64,000 nucleotides of DNA, from the NCBI RefSeq assembly GCF_032598905.1, contig NZ_CP122458.1:1054001-1118000 (forward strand). Reading direction: 5' to 3'. The notes beneath the pieces are model-generated. The model saw only the letters and a list, made by a program, of their open reading frames with translations. It did no database searches and was not told the origin of the DNA. A program made the position numbers and the translations under genes. Origin of the DNA: Streptomyces sp. 11x1. GTDB taxonomy: Bacteria > Actinomycetota > Actinomycetes > Streptomycetales > Streptomycetaceae. Positions 8,905-17,800 of the stretch are shown here, piece after piece (position 1 is the first letter of the stretch; each line of letters opens with the position of its first letter).

Positions 8905-10173
8905 TCATCGGATGTGCTTCGCCGGCTTGGTGGCGGCGTTGAGGAGGTATTCCAGGGGGCCTCGGCGGAAGAAGCGGGACCAGATCGCGGCGAACACGAT
9001 CGCCCCGAGGACGAACATGATCAGCGGCACCCATGACTGCTGGGAGCCGGTCCCGGCGGGCACGGACAGCGCGGACTGGCCGAGGAAGTGGCCGACGTAG
9101 GCGGTCAGGGACATGGTGCCCACGGCGATGACCGGCTTCGCCAGGCGGCGCAGTCGAGGCAGGCGGTCCATCAGCACGGTCGCGCCCACGATCACGAGGA
9201 TCGCGACGCCCACGCTGCCGATGATGTCGAACGTCGTCCCGCTGTGCGGCCCGGCCGCCAGGAGCGACGACGCCGGCATATCGGGGAACGACCCCCCGTC
9301 CGGGGGCATCGAACCGCCGGGGGGAGGCATCGAACCGGAGCTGCCGGACGACGACCCGTCTTCCGCCATGCTCCTCAACGCGCCCGATCCGGCGAGCAGC
9401 AGGGACATGCCGTACGCGGCCACGGTCAAGGAGGCGCCGAGCGCGGCAAGGCGCTTCTGGACGGCGCGGGAGGACAGGTCGAGGCGGCCCAGGGCCATGC
9501 CCGCGATCACGAACGACATCCAGGTGAGCGCCGGGTAGAAGCCGGTGAGCAGCAGGTCGAGCACTCCCACCTCGCTGAGGCGGCGGAGCGGGTCGTAGGC
9601 GTTGATGCTCTCCTGGACCGAGGACGTCAACAGCGAGTTCAGCAGGAACGCCAACTGCGGTGTGACGAGGGCGCACGCGGCCGCGATGATCGCGAGGGTC
9701 CTGGCACGCAGTCGCACCAGGGGCAGGGCCAGGAGGAAGTAGACCCCGTAGAAGCCGAGGATGATCACTCCCCCGTACTCCATCGCCAGCACGGTGCCCA
9801 GTGCCAGCAGGACCACGGCCCGGATCGCGATCCGGGCCTTCGCCTGGCGGCCCGCCAGGCCCGTCTTCGGCTCGCGGCGGCCGGCGATCAGCATCAGCGA
9901 GAACCCGGCGAGAGTGGCGAACAGGACCGACGAGTGGCCGTCCGCCAGGTAGCGGATCCAGCTCGCCACGCCGGTCGTGGCGGACAGCGGGGGGCCGATG
10001 TGCACGATGTACATGCCGAACACCGCCAGCGCGCGGGCCAGGTCCACCCCGACGAGGCGTCCCATCGAGGGACCGGCCGAGGCCGGCACGGCGGACTCGG
10101 AGGAGGTTCGGGGCGGCGGAGGTGAGTTCTCCGGGAGAGCTGACGTCTCCTGCGGCGGCTGTGTCTGTGTCAT
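8905..10173 (-). CDS. Integral membrane acyltransferase-like protein (DUF418/heparan-alpha-glucosaminide N-acetyltransferase type)
   Basis: The 422-residue protein starts with a Pro/Ser-rich cytoplasmic tail (about 35 residues), then MGRLVGVDLARALAVFGMYIVHIGP, the typical opening of DUF418/DUF1624-type membrane proteins. About ten hydrophobic helices follow. A Gly/Ser/Pro/Met-rich loop (about residues 265-300, with SSSGSSGSMPPPGGSMPPDGG) splits the helices. The C-terminus has GTMSLTAYVGHFLG, a conserved DUF418 motif. It probably transfers or flips an acyl-modified substrate at the membrane, but the substrate is unknown. It is divergent from the small membrane protein at 10387. Confidence 0.8.
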   Translation of the reverse strand: MTQTQPPQETSALPENSPPPPRTSSESAVPASAGPSMGRLVGVDLARALAVFGMYIVHIGPPLSATTGVASWIRYLADGHSSVLFATLAGFSLMLIAGRREPKTGLAGRQAKARIAIRAVVLLALGTVLAMEYGGVIILGFYGVYFLLALPLVRLRARTLAIIAAACALVTPQLAFLLNSLLTSSVQESINAYDPLRRLSEVGVLDLLLTGFYPALTWMSFVIAGMALGRLDLSSRAVQKRLAALGASLTVAAYGMSLLLAGSGALRSMAEDGSSSGSSGSMPPPGGSMPPDGGSFPDMPASSLLAAGPHSGTTFDIIGSVGVAILVIVGATVLMDRLPRLRRLAKPVIAVGTMSLTAYVGHFLGQSALSVPAGTGSQQSWVPLIMFVLGAIVFAAIWSRFFRRGPLEYLLNAATKPAKHIR

Positions 10174-10234
10174 ACGGCAAACCTCGCGGGGAGCTCAGGG
10201 GGCGGGCCATCCGGCAGGCTTCGGTATCGCCCCC

Positions 10235-10268
10235 GCCGACCGGCGGGTACCGCCCTGCCGACCGGCGG
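10235..10268. repeat. Direct repeat of GCCGACCGGCGG in divergent promoter region
   Basis: The 12-mer GCCGACCGGCGG occurs at 10235-10246 and again at 10257-10268, a 22-base period equal to about two helical turns. Each copy is itself partly palindromic (CCGACCGG). It lies 60-95 bases upstream of the membrane acyltransferase start at 10173. It could be a regulator site for either divergent gene; no binding protein can be assigned. Confidence 0.4.
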
Positions 10269-10306
10269 AACCCATCCCCGACCCGGTCCGATGCGACCGG
10301 GCGGTG

Positions 10307-10341
10307 GTCTTGTCCAGCCACTCGGCGGGGGTGGACAAGAC
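10307..10341. promoter_or_regulatory. Perfect 10-bp inverted repeat between divergent genes
   Basis: GTCTTGTCCA at 10307-10316 is perfectly inverted as TGGACAAGAC at 10332-10341, with a 15-base spacer. The centres of the arms are 25 bases apart. It is 46 bases before the small membrane protein start at 10387 and about 135 bases before the acyltransferase start on the other strand. The position and AT-richer arms suggest a dimeric operator rather than a terminator. Confidence 0.5.
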
Positions 10342-10386
10342 GGTTGCCGGATGGGTGCGAGGCGGCCGGGCTTCCAGGGTGGAGGC

Positions 10387-10602
10387 ATGACACACCGTGC
10401 GCGGCACAAGGAGCTCGGCACCTCCCTCGCCTCACCAGCCGACGAACCGGGGCATGACGTGGTCCCTCGCAGGGGCGATTTCCTGGAGTTCCTCGGCCTG
10501 GTGCTGGCTGCGGGCGCCCTCGTCCTGGTCGTCGTACGCCCTGAGGCAGCGGAAGCGTTGGTGCGCGCCCTTTCCTCGAGCACAGCCGGACTCGTCCGCT
10601 GA
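10387..10602 (+). CDS. Small single-pass membrane protein
   Basis: The 71-residue product starts at the ATG at 10387, which is preceded directly by GGTGGAGG. Earlier in-frame starts lack a ribosome site and would read through the inverted repeat. The first 35 residues are polar (ELGTSLASPADEPGHDVVPR). One hydrophobic segment follows (LGLVLAAGALVLVVV), then an amphipathic tail (PEAAEALVRAL). No family recognised. A strong hairpin 20 bases after the stop would end its transcript ahead of the decayed ABC exporter gene. Confidence 0.55.
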   Translation: MTHRARHKELGTSLASPADEPGHDVVPRRGDFLEFLGLVLAAGALVLVVVRPEAAEALVRALSSSTAGLVR

Positions 10603-10621
10603 GCCGGCACACCATCACGCC

Positions 10622-10662
10622 CGGTCCGCCCGGCACCGTCCATGCGGGTGCCGGGCGGACCG
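10622..10662. terminator. 16-bp perfect hairpin between small protein and ABC exporter gene
   Basis: CGGTCCGCCCGGCACC (10622-10637) pairs perfectly with GGTGCCGGGCGGACCG (10647-10662) around a 9-base loop. There is no T-run, as is usual in Streptomyces terminators. The hairpin starts 20 bases after the stop of the small membrane protein and ends 17 bases before the TTG start of the ABC gene, so it may alternatively act as an attenuator of that gene. Confidence 0.65.
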
Positions 10663-10678
10663 CAGAAGGAAGGAATGC

Positions 10679-12474
10679 TTGAACACCGCATCCGCTCCGA
10701 CGACGGAGGAGTCCCCCGAGACGTCCCTGTCCGCCCGGGAGACGGTCAGGGCGCTGTACGCGTATGTCCGGCCCCATCGGTGGGCCGTCGCCCTCGGCCT
10801 GCTGTGTGCCCTGGTGGGGGCCGCGGGGGCGCTGTTGCAGCCGCTGGCCACGAAGGCGTTGGTGGACCGGATGGCCTCTGGTGGGACGATCACCGGGATC
10901 CTGATCGGGCTCACCGTGCTCGCGGTGGTGGGCACGGCGGTCGAGGCGTTCGGCGCATACGTGCTGGGGCGGACGGCGGAGTCGGTGGTCCTGGCCGCTC
11001 GACGCACCGTGGTGGGGCGGCTGTTGCGGCTGCGGATCGCGGAGTTCGAGCGGATCCCGCCGGGTGATCTGATGTCCCGCGTCACCTCGGACACGACGCT
11101 GCTGCGGGCGGTCAGCACGTAGGCGGTCGTCTCCGCGGCCACGGGCGCGGTCGCGTTCGTCGCGGCGATCGTGATGATGGCGTTCCTGGACGCGGTGCTG
11201 CTGGGTGTGACGCTCGGTGTGGCCGTGCTGGTCGGCGGGGCCGTCGCGCTGGTGATGCCGAGGATCGCCCGGGCCACCGAACGGTCGCAGCAGGCGGTCG
11301 GGGAGATCTCCGTCGCGCTGGAGCGGGCCTTCGGGGCGTTCCGTACGGTGAAGGCGTCCGGCGCCGAGGGCCGGGAGACCGCGCGGGTGGAGGCGGCGGC
11401 GCGGCGGGCCTGGCGGCACGGTGTGAAGAGCGCGAAGTGGGAGGCCGCGGCGGGCTCGGCCGACGAACTCGCCGTACAGCTGGCCTTCCTCGCGGTGCTC
11501 GCCGTCGGCGGGGCGCGCGTGGCGTCCGGGCAGATCCCGGTCTCCGCCCTCATCGCCTTCCTGCTGTACCTCTTCCATCTGATGGAGCCGGTGTCCCGGC
11601 TGGTCGACGCCGCGTCCTCCTACCAGGAGGGGTCGGCCGCCCTCTCCCGGATCGCGGCAGTGGAACGTCTGGCGACGGAGCCGGTCATCGGGCGGCAGGA
11701 CACCCCGCCCCGCCAGGAGGCGGCGGTGCCGGGCCCGGCGTCGGTCCGCTTCGAGGAGGTGTCCTGCCACCACCGAGCCGGTCTGCCGTACGTCCACCAC
11801 CAGGTCAGCTTCGAGGTGCCGGGCGCCGGGACGACCGCCTTCGTAGGGCCCTCCGGTGCGGGCAGGTCGACGGTGTTCGTGCTCATCGAGCGGTTCCACG
11901 AGGTCGCCGGCGGCCGGGTCCTCGTCGACGGAGAGGACGTACGGCACTGGTCGCTGCGCCGGCTGCGGGCCACGATCGGTTATGTCGAGCAGGACGCCCC
12001 GGTGCCGGCCGGCACGCTCCGCGAGAACCTGGTCTTCGCGCGCCCGGCGCGAGTGACGACGACATCCGTGACGTCCTGGCCCGGACGAGGCTCGACGCCC
12101 TGGTCGAGCGCCTGCCTCACGGCCTCGACACCCCGGTCGGACACCGCGGTTCGAAGCTGTCGGGCGGTGAGCGGCAGCGCATCGCCATCGCCCGCGCCCT
12201 GCTGCGCAGGCCCCGCCTGCTGCTCCTGGACGAGGCAACCTCACAGCTCGACGCCGTCAACGAGCCGGCGCTGCGGGACGTCCTCACGGAGGTGGCACGG
12301 GAGACCACCGTGCTGGTGGTGGCCCACCGCCTGTCGACGGTGACCGGCGCCGACCGGATCGTCGTCATGGACGCCGGCCGGTTCCGCGCCGTCGGCACCC
12401 ATGACGAGCTGGTGGCCGAGGACCCGCTGTGCGCACAACTGGCGGCCACCCAGCTCCTGACCCCCGCCCGGTGA
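10679..12474 (+). pseudogene. ABC multidrug-type exporter (fused permease-ATPase), broken by amber codon and frameshift
   Basis: The gene would encode about 597 residues of an MsbA/LmrA-type half exporter. The likely start is TTG at 10679 behind AGAAGGA. The permease half runs through SLSARETVRALYAYVRPHRW and [15 protein letters not shown], where a TAG at 11120-11122 interrupts the frame. The frame continues at once with [20 protein letters not shown], so a CAG-to-TAG change is the simplest cause. The ATPase has Walker [13 protein letters not shown]. Near 12047 a base is missing (ARPA then [11 protein letters not shown] in the next frame), after which [16 protein letters not shown], Walker [13 protein letters not shown] and the H-loop VVAHRLS are intact. 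Two lesions make it a pseudogene unless they are sequence errors. Confidence 0.85.
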
Positions 12475-12570
12475 CCCCACCACATGCGAGGTAGTCCGGT
12501 CGGCCACTGCCCCACGCCAGACCGGACAACCACCCACACCCACGCAGACCAAGACCGCGAAAGGCCCCCC

Positions 12571-12907
12571 ATGCACACCGAGTCCGCCATCGGTCACAGA
12601 CGTGCGGTGTGGAGCCGGCTGGCGCAGCCGACCGCGCTGTTCGGCGGCGTGTACGGGCCGTCCTGTTCACCGCCCTCGTCTCGGCCCTGGCCCATGGTTA
12701 CGCACTGCTGCTGGGGGCGGGCCTTGGCTGGTAGCGCTCGGCACGCATCGAGTACGTCCCCTTCGGCATCAACGCCGTCCTGCTGCTGGGCTGGGGCGTG
12801 CCGGCTTCCCGGGCCGCGGGCAGCACATGGGACGAGCTCTCAGGATCGGCTGTGCCGACGCGATCCTGGGAGTGGCCGTCGCCTTGGTCAGCACGCTGCT
12901 GAAGTGA
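12571..12907 (+). pseudogene. Decayed small membrane protein gene
   Basis: Coding-like pieces appear in three frames in order. The first runs from an ATG at 12571 (MHTESAIGHRRAVWSRLAQP). The second gives VLFTALVSALAHGYALLLGA and ends in TAG. The last gives ADAILGVAVALVSTLLK before the TGA at 12905-12907. Each piece is hydrophobic and plausible, and together they would form a protein of about 110 residues with two or three membrane segments. At least two frameshifts are required. The family is not recognised. It follows the broken ABC exporter by about 100 bases. Confidence 0.4.
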
Positions 12908-12978
12908 CGCGGCAACTTGTCGCAATGGCCTGACGCCTGCGCCCCCGCATCCGGCGGATACCTGCCCTGAGCAACAAC

Positions 12979-14088
12979 TCACTCCGCGCTGAGCGGGATC
13001 CGCAGCCGCACCCGGTAGCCGCCTTCCGTGGTCGGGCCCGCGTCCAGGGTGCCGTGCAGGATGTCGGCGCGCTCGCGCAGTCCGACGAGGCCTTGCTGGG
13101 AGCCGGGGAGGGACAGGGAAGGACGCGTGGACGGGGTGTTGGTGACGGTCACTCCGATACCGTCGCCGTCCTGCCACAATTCGACGCTGGCCGTGGCGCC
13201 AGGTGCGTGTTTGCGGACGTTGGTCAGCGCTTCCTGAACCGTGCGGTAGAGGGCGCGTTGGGTGGGTGTGCTCACCGTGGGCGGCAGTTCCCCCGTCAGC
13301 TGTACGTGAGTGCCGCTCGATTCCACGAGTTTACGCAGGTCGGCAAGGGTGGGCTGAGGCGTCAGCTCGGTGGCGTCGCCGCCGGAGGCCCGCAGCAGGG
13401 TGACCATGGTGCGCAGTTCGTCGAGCGTGGTGACGCTCAGCGAACGGATCGTGTGAGCGGCCTCCTTGGCGTCCACGTCCCGGGTGGCGACCTGCAACGC
13501 CCCGGCCCGTACGGCGATCAGACTGACCTGATGGGAGACCACGTCGTGCATCTCCCGGGCCAGCTGAGCGCGTTCGCGAGCGAGGACGGCCTGGGCGTGC
13601 AGGGTCCGCTCGTGTTCCCTTGCCTCCTCGATCTCGGCCAACCGCCGCGCCAGGTCCCGCTGTGCCTGGAGAAGCTGGCCGAAGAGGACCGGTGCCGCGG
13701 CCGTGGCCAGGCCGTACACGAAGAAGACCGCTGTCATGGTCCGGTCGACCTCGGCCAGGGGCCACGGAGTGCTGCTCGCGACGGCGGCCAGGGCGACGCA
13801 CACGGCGAGGAGACGGCGGTTGCGGGAGCGTTCGGCCAGGGTGAACAGCGCCGCGAGCACGGCGACGGCGACATCCTGCATCAGCGCGACGGGCAGGGTG
13901 AGCAGGAACACGACGAGCGGGAACCGGCGCCGGAAGGCCAGCGCGGTGCACCCGACAGCCGCCAGCGCGACCTCGAGGCGCGTGGGCTCCCAGTTGTTCA
14001 GCCGCACGTCCACGGCCGCCGCGGCCACCAGGGCGAGGTCGATGACCGGCGCGGGAACCCGCTGCCACAGGGCGCGTGCACGGCTCAT
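12979..14088 (-). CDS. Two-component sensor histidine kinase (NarL/HisKA_3 type)
   Basis: The 369-residue protein has about five N-terminal membrane helices (residues 10-150), a short coiled linker (LLQAQRDLARRLAEIEEAREHE), and the HisKA_3 dimerisation domain with the phospho-acceptor histidine in AREMHDVVSHQVSLIAVRAG. The ATP-binding domain shows YRTVQEALTNVRKHAPGA (N box) and QGLVGLRERADILHGTLDAG (G box). The start codon overlaps the response regulator stop by four bases (ATGA), giving a coupled pair with the regulator first. The stimulus is unknown. Similar DesK-like pairs often control a neighbouring ABC exporter, which here is the broken one at 10.7-12.5 kb. Confidence 0.92.
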   Translation of the reverse strand: MSRARALWQRVPAPVIDLALVAAAAVDVRLNNWEPTRLEVALAAVGCTALAFRRRFPLVVFLLTLPVALMQDVAVAVLAALFTLAERSRNRRLLAVCVALAAVASSTPWPLAEVDRTMTAVFFVYGLATAAAPVLFGQLLQAQRDLARRLAEIEEAREHERTLHAQAVLARERAQLAREMHDVVSHQVSLIAVRAGALQVATRDVDAKEAAHTIRSLSVTTLDELRTMVTLLRASGGDATELTPQPTLADLRKLVESSGTHVQLTGELPPTVSTPTQRALYRTVQEALTNVRKHAPGATASVELWQDGDGIGVTVTNTPSTRPSLSLPGSQQGLVGLRERADILHGTLDAGPTTEGGYRVRLRIPLSAE

Positions 14089-14756
14089 CCGCCGAGCTCC
14101 GACCGCAGGCGCTCGTCGAGGAGCCCGGCCCGCTGCGCCAGCAGGGCGGCCTGCACGCGGCTCGCCACGCGAAGCTTCGTCAGGATGGCGCTGACGTGGT
14201 CCTTCACCGTGCCCGCCCCCAGGTGAATACGCGCCCCGATGTCGGCGTTCGACAGCCCCTCCGCCACCAGGACGAGGACGTCGCGCTCCCGCGCGGTGAG
14301 CAGCCGGACCCGGGCGGCCTCCTCGTCGACGGCCGTCCCGGTGCCGGGGTGGCTGTGCAGCAGCGTCCGCGACGCCTTGGGGGACAGCACCACACCGCCC
14401 GCGGCCAGGGTGCGCACCAGGTGGGCGAGCTGCTCGGGCTCGGTGTCCTTGAGCAGGAATCCGGCCGCGCCGGAGTGCAGGGCGGTGAGGATGTACTCGT
14501 CGGCGTCGAACGTGGTCAGCATCGCCACCACCGGCGGGTCCGGCATCGTGCGCAGCTCTCGGAGCACGGTGAGCCCGTCGACGTCCGGCATCCGGATGTC
14601 CAGCAGCACCACGTCGGGACGCTCCCGGCTGACCGTGGCGACCGCCTCGCCGCCACTCGCGGTCGCGACGACCTCGATGTCCTCGGACGCGCCCAGAATC
14701 AGCTGGAAGCCCGAGCGGACCAGAGCCTCGTCGTCGACCACCACTACCCGGATCAC
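14085..14756 (-). CDS. LuxR/NarL-family response regulator
   Basis: The 223-residue protein opens with RVVVVDDEALVRSGFQLIL. The receiver domain has acidic residues DD at 8-9, the phosphorylated aspartate in VLLDIRMPDVDGL (about residue 54) and a conserved lysine in GFLLKDTEP. The C-terminal LuxR helix-turn-helix (about 148-210) reads LTARERDVLVLVAEGLSNAD and later TVKDHVSAILTKL. It is the first gene of the pair with the downstream kinase. Bases 14757-15055 upstream hold no gene I can support. Confidence 0.93.
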   Translation of the reverse strand: MIRVVVVDDEALVRSGFQLILGASEDIEVVATASGGEAVATVSRERPDVVLLDIRMPDVDGLTVLRELRTMPDPPVVAMLTTFDADEYILTALHSGAAGFLLKDTEPEQLAHLVRTLAAGGVVLSPKASRTLLHSHPGTGTAVDEEAARVRLLTARERDVLVLVAEGLSNADIGARIHLGAGTVKDHVSAILTKLRVASRVQAALLAQRAGLLDERLRSELGG

Positions 14757-15057
14757 GCGATCCCCCTACCCTTCGTTCATACCGTCCGGCCCATGCCGAC
14801 TCGACCCTAAAGCCCCGATCGGTCCCGGCGGCCCGCTGAGCTGCAGCTCCAGCCACACGGCGGGGTAGCACCCACCACTCGGCAGGGCCACGGCAGCCTT
14901 CTGCCGGTCGGGCCGTGATCGGCCCGGCCTCCAGTCTGAGGGCCATGCCCCATCACCCGGACTCCGCGCTGCTCCCGGCCGACACCCCGTCTTCGGGTAG
15001 GCCCACGCACACGGTGGAGGGACCGCTTGCGCCGCCCAGCCCGCCGCCCCAACACCA

Positions 15058-15443
15058 TGCACTCCGCGCAGGTCGCGGGCGGCCCCGGCTGCGCCTTCCC
15101 GGCGGCGATCGGCGGCGCGGTCGCCGACCCCACCCAGCCGGTCCTCGCGGTCTCCGGCGACGGCGGCGCACTGTGCTCCATCGCCGAATTGGCCACCGCC
15201 AGGCAGCACGACCTGAAGCCGTAACCGCCGTCCGTGACCTTGCTCATCGTCGACGGCGGCGGTTACGGCATCCTGCGCGAGTACATGACGGACGCCTTCG
15301 GCCGGTCCATGGCGACCGAGCTGTCCCGCCCGGACTTCGTGGCGCTCGCGGAGTCCTTCGGCGTCCCCGGCGTACGCATGGACCAAGGCGGTGAGGCGGC
15401 CCGCGCACCTCGGCCGAAGCCGGCTCGCCCCGGCCGGACATGA
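15058..15443 (+). pseudogene. C-terminal remnant of a thiamine-diphosphate enzyme with a 15-base insertion
   Basis: Only the last quarter of an acetolactate synthase-like TPP enzyme remains. GCAFPAAIGGAVADPTQPVL is followed by SGDGGALCSIAELATARQHD, which holds the start of the TPP/Mg motif (GDG). Then a TAA at 15222-15224 interrupts, and the same frame resumes with VTLLIVDGGGYGILREYMTD and DFVALAESFGVPGVRMD. The interruption is an insertion of 15 bases (15219-15233) between codons that are adjacent in relatives (DLK and VTLL). Twelve of the inserted bases are the exact inverse complement of 15257-15268 just downstream. The N-terminal three quarters are missing. Confidence 0.65.
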
Positions 15444-15497
15444 CGGTGGGGCGGCACCGGGCCGCCCCACCGAACCCCCGTTGCCCGATCGGCTCGC

Positions 15498-15765
15498 TCA
15501 GCGCAGGAGCGCGCCGAAGCGGGCGCCCGTGGCGGGCGCCGAGAGGTCGCCGGCGCCGAACGCGAGGGACGACGTGGCCGTGAGACCGGTCGCCGTGCCG
15601 CGCAGCACCCAGACCGCGCCGTTCCAGCTGTTCTCGGCCAGGGAACCGGCCGCGAGGTCGGCGTGGCCGTCACCGTCGACGTCCAGCAGCGCGCTGCTCG
15701 CGCCGAACTGGTCGTCGTTCTCGGCGACTCCGGGTACCCCGGCGCGGTGCCGCGGCCGTGGCCAG
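15498..15765 (-). pseudogene. C-terminal fragment of an FG-GAP repeat (integrin alpha-like) protein
   Basis: Minus-strand translation gives AGVPGVAENDDQFGASSALL, then DVDGDGHADLAAG, then NGAVWVLRGTATGL and ends GARFGALLR before a TGA at 15498-15500. This is one and a half FG-GAP repeats with the calcium-binding DxDGDGxxDL loop, typical of secreted Streptomyces beta-propeller proteins. The fragment starts abruptly at about 15765, exactly where the IS256-type transposase sequence ends, so the rest of the gene was lost or displaced at that junction. Confidence 0.6.
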
Positions 15766-16015
15766 GCCGATTTCGCCCTCCAGGGCGGACTCCAGAACCG
15801 TCTTGGTCAGCTGCTGCAGCAGCCCGCCCACGCCGGTCAGCTGCAGACCCTTGCTCCGGGCCTGCGCGACGAGCTGCTCGATGAGCTTCTGCTCGACCGC
15901 CGCACTCTCCAGCGACGGTTCCGCCTGGTCATCGGCGGTCGCGGACTCGGTCACGGTGTCAGTCACTTGATGTCTCTTCCATGATCATCAATTACACCGG
16001 TGAGCGTACAGACCC
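15766..16015 (-). mobile_element. Truncated IS256-family element: one end plus transposase N-terminus
   Basis: From the GTG at 15966 the minus strand encodes 66 residues (including VEQKLIEQLVAQARSKGLQL and LTKTVLESALEGEI) that match the N-terminus of mutator/IS256 transposases. After EGEI the similarity stops and FG-GAP sequence begins. Upstream of the GTG, 15967-16015 looks like an IS256-type end: GGGTCTGTACGCTCACCGG, the terminal inverted repeat, begins at about 16015. The other end and most of the transposase are absent. The IS end interrupts the secreted protein gene to its right. Confidence 0.65.
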
Positions 16016-17013
16016 CGTCTCGAGAGCATCTCCGCGTCCGGGATCATCGTGAGCGCGTCGTCGGAGACCTTCACATGCATGGTGGTGACGGTGTCCCCCG
16101 CCCCGGATTCCGCGCCCTCCACGGAGGCCGCGCCCGTCTCTGCGGGATCCGAGCCCTCGTCCTCGGTGGCACCCGCCGAGGCTGCCGTCAGGGACATGGC
16201 CTGCGCGCCGGATGCCGCGCCGGCGGAGTCCCACATCTGGGCGGGCGGGGCCCGGAAGACCCGGTTGCCGTCGTCGTCGATCGCGGTGAGGTTGCCCGCC
16301 TTGCCCTTGAGCAGGCTCAGGCCGGCCGTCTTCAGCGTGTAGTCGATCTCCTTGAGTTCCTCCTGCGCGGCGGCCTCGGGGGACTTGACCACCAGCACGT
16401 GGCGGAAGCCCTCCACGGACGCAGTGATCCTCAGGTCGACGCCCGGAATCACTTCCGGATACACCGCGTTGGCCCCGTCCAGCTCCGGTTCGGGAAGTTC
16501 GCCCGGCCAGCCGATCCGGAGCGAGCGTCCGGTGTCGGAGATCTTCACCAGCGGATCTTTCGCCCCGCCGCCCGAGAACTCCATTTCCACCGCCGCCGCC
16601 TCGGGAACCACCGTTCCGTCCGCCCGGACCTCCAAGGTGGCATCCGGCGCCTGCCAGCCTCCGTCGGCCGCGGGCACCCGTACGGGGACTGCGGACTCCT
16701 CAAGCGTGAAGGTGAAGCCGTCCGGGTTGGCGAAGACCGTCGTACGCTCCGAACGCTCCCCTACGACCTCGACCCGCTTGCCCGACTCCTGGGCCTCTGC
16801 CAGCGCCCTCCGCCCCTCCGACAGCGGGTGGTCCGCCTCGTCCGCCACTGCTGGAGAACTCGGCATCGCTCCTGCGGACAGTGCCGCAAGGACCGCCACA
16901 GCGGTCACAGCGGACCCCAGGGTCCGCGTCCGTCTTCCGTGCACGCCGACAACGCGGCGCCCCCGTCTCCAACTCACGATCCAGCCCCCGTACTCACGAC
17001 CAAGCCATGACAA
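16016..17013 (-). pseudogene. Secreted protein N-terminus, truncated by the IS256-type element
   Basis: About 330 residues remain of a large secreted protein of the type that carries LamG or RHS/HINT domains further on. A signal peptide is visible (LGSAVTAVAVLAALSAGAMP, cleavage likely near AVADEAD), with either the start at 17013 or a GTG nearer the signal peptide. RTTVFANPDGFTFTLEESAV and NAVYPEVIPGVDLRITASVE belong to the conserved N-terminal region. The frame reads to ...DDALTMIPDAEML and then into the IS terminal repeat, ending after 11 foreign residues at 15988. The C-terminal majority is missing. 17014-17302 upstream holds nothing recognisable. Confidence 0.6.
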
Positions 17014-17302
17014 TTGCTTGGCGCAAGTTTCGCCATGAGCAAGGAACGAAAACGTCTCGTGATGAAAATATGACTGAAGGGGCCGTGGTTCCCCGAGGCT
17101 GCGTCAGACGGCAGTGCCCCGAAAGCCGCACGCTGCGAAAAGCGCGCCGGTATCAGCTCCTGAAACCTCCCTGACGCGTGACACGCGACGACTCACCTCC
17201 ACGACCGCGACAACTGCGTACACCGTTCCACTCCGCCGATACCGAAGTCCCGCAAAGTGGGCAGGATCGCGCCGAGGCCGTCGACCAGGGTCAGGGTCAG
17301 GG

Positions 17303-17656
17303 TCACAGGCGTCCGCCGGCGCCTTCAGTCCGGTCTACCGTCTGTGCTTGCACGGCCCGCCGGTAGAACCACTCGCCCAGCTGCGAGCCGGCCACCAGCC
17401 CTCCCGCGAACACGAGGAGTCCGCCCTGCACCACGGATGCGAGAAGACTTGCGTCCGCTGAGTCCAGGTCGCTCCACCGCAGCAACGGGCCCGTCAGCCC
17501 GCCGAGCCAGATCACCAGCAGTGCGACGCCCCGGACGCGGATGGCCCAGGGGCTCGTACGCCTGCGGACTCGCTTCGGCGCCCAGCCCCGGAGCGAGGCG
17601 ACGGCCACGGGGAGAGCGAATGCCGACCAGCCGATCAGCCAGAGCCACAGAAACAT
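17303..17656 (-). CDS. Small integral membrane protein of unknown function
   Basis: The 117-residue protein begins at the ATG at 17656 (MFLWLWLIGWSAFALPVAV). Three hydrophobic segments are clear: residues 2-20, GVALLVIWLGGLTGPLL near 45-60, and LASVVQGGLLVFAGGLVAG near 75-95. Basic residues sit in the first loop (APKRVRRRT), which favours that loop in the cytoplasm. A longer start at 17746 would add a poorly hydrophobic segment, and a GGGGGA stretch lies 7 bases before 17656. Family not recognised. Confidence 0.6.
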   Translation of the reverse strand: MFLWLWLIGWSAFALPVAVASLRGWAPKRVRRRTSPWAIRVRGVALLVIWLGGLTGPLLRWSDLDSADASLLASVVQGGLLVFAGGLVAGSQLGEWFYRRAVQAQTVDRTEGAGGRL

Positions 17657-17800
17657 CACTCGTTCCCCCGTACGGAAAGTCGCGCCGACTGCGAAGAATC
17701 CATGCTCCGGTGCGATTCCGGACAGCTGCGGCGCCTTCTCGCACAAGCCCGGGCGGTTGGTCGCAGGGCCGCCCGGGCCTTTCTCGCTTCGATGCCGGCG

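Noticed and set aside
8801..12244. An open frame of 1147 codons on the minus strand
   Set aside because: It runs across the acyltransferase, an intergenic region and the ABC exporter in antisense, is rich in Arg and Pro and matches no family. It is a shadow produced by high GC content.
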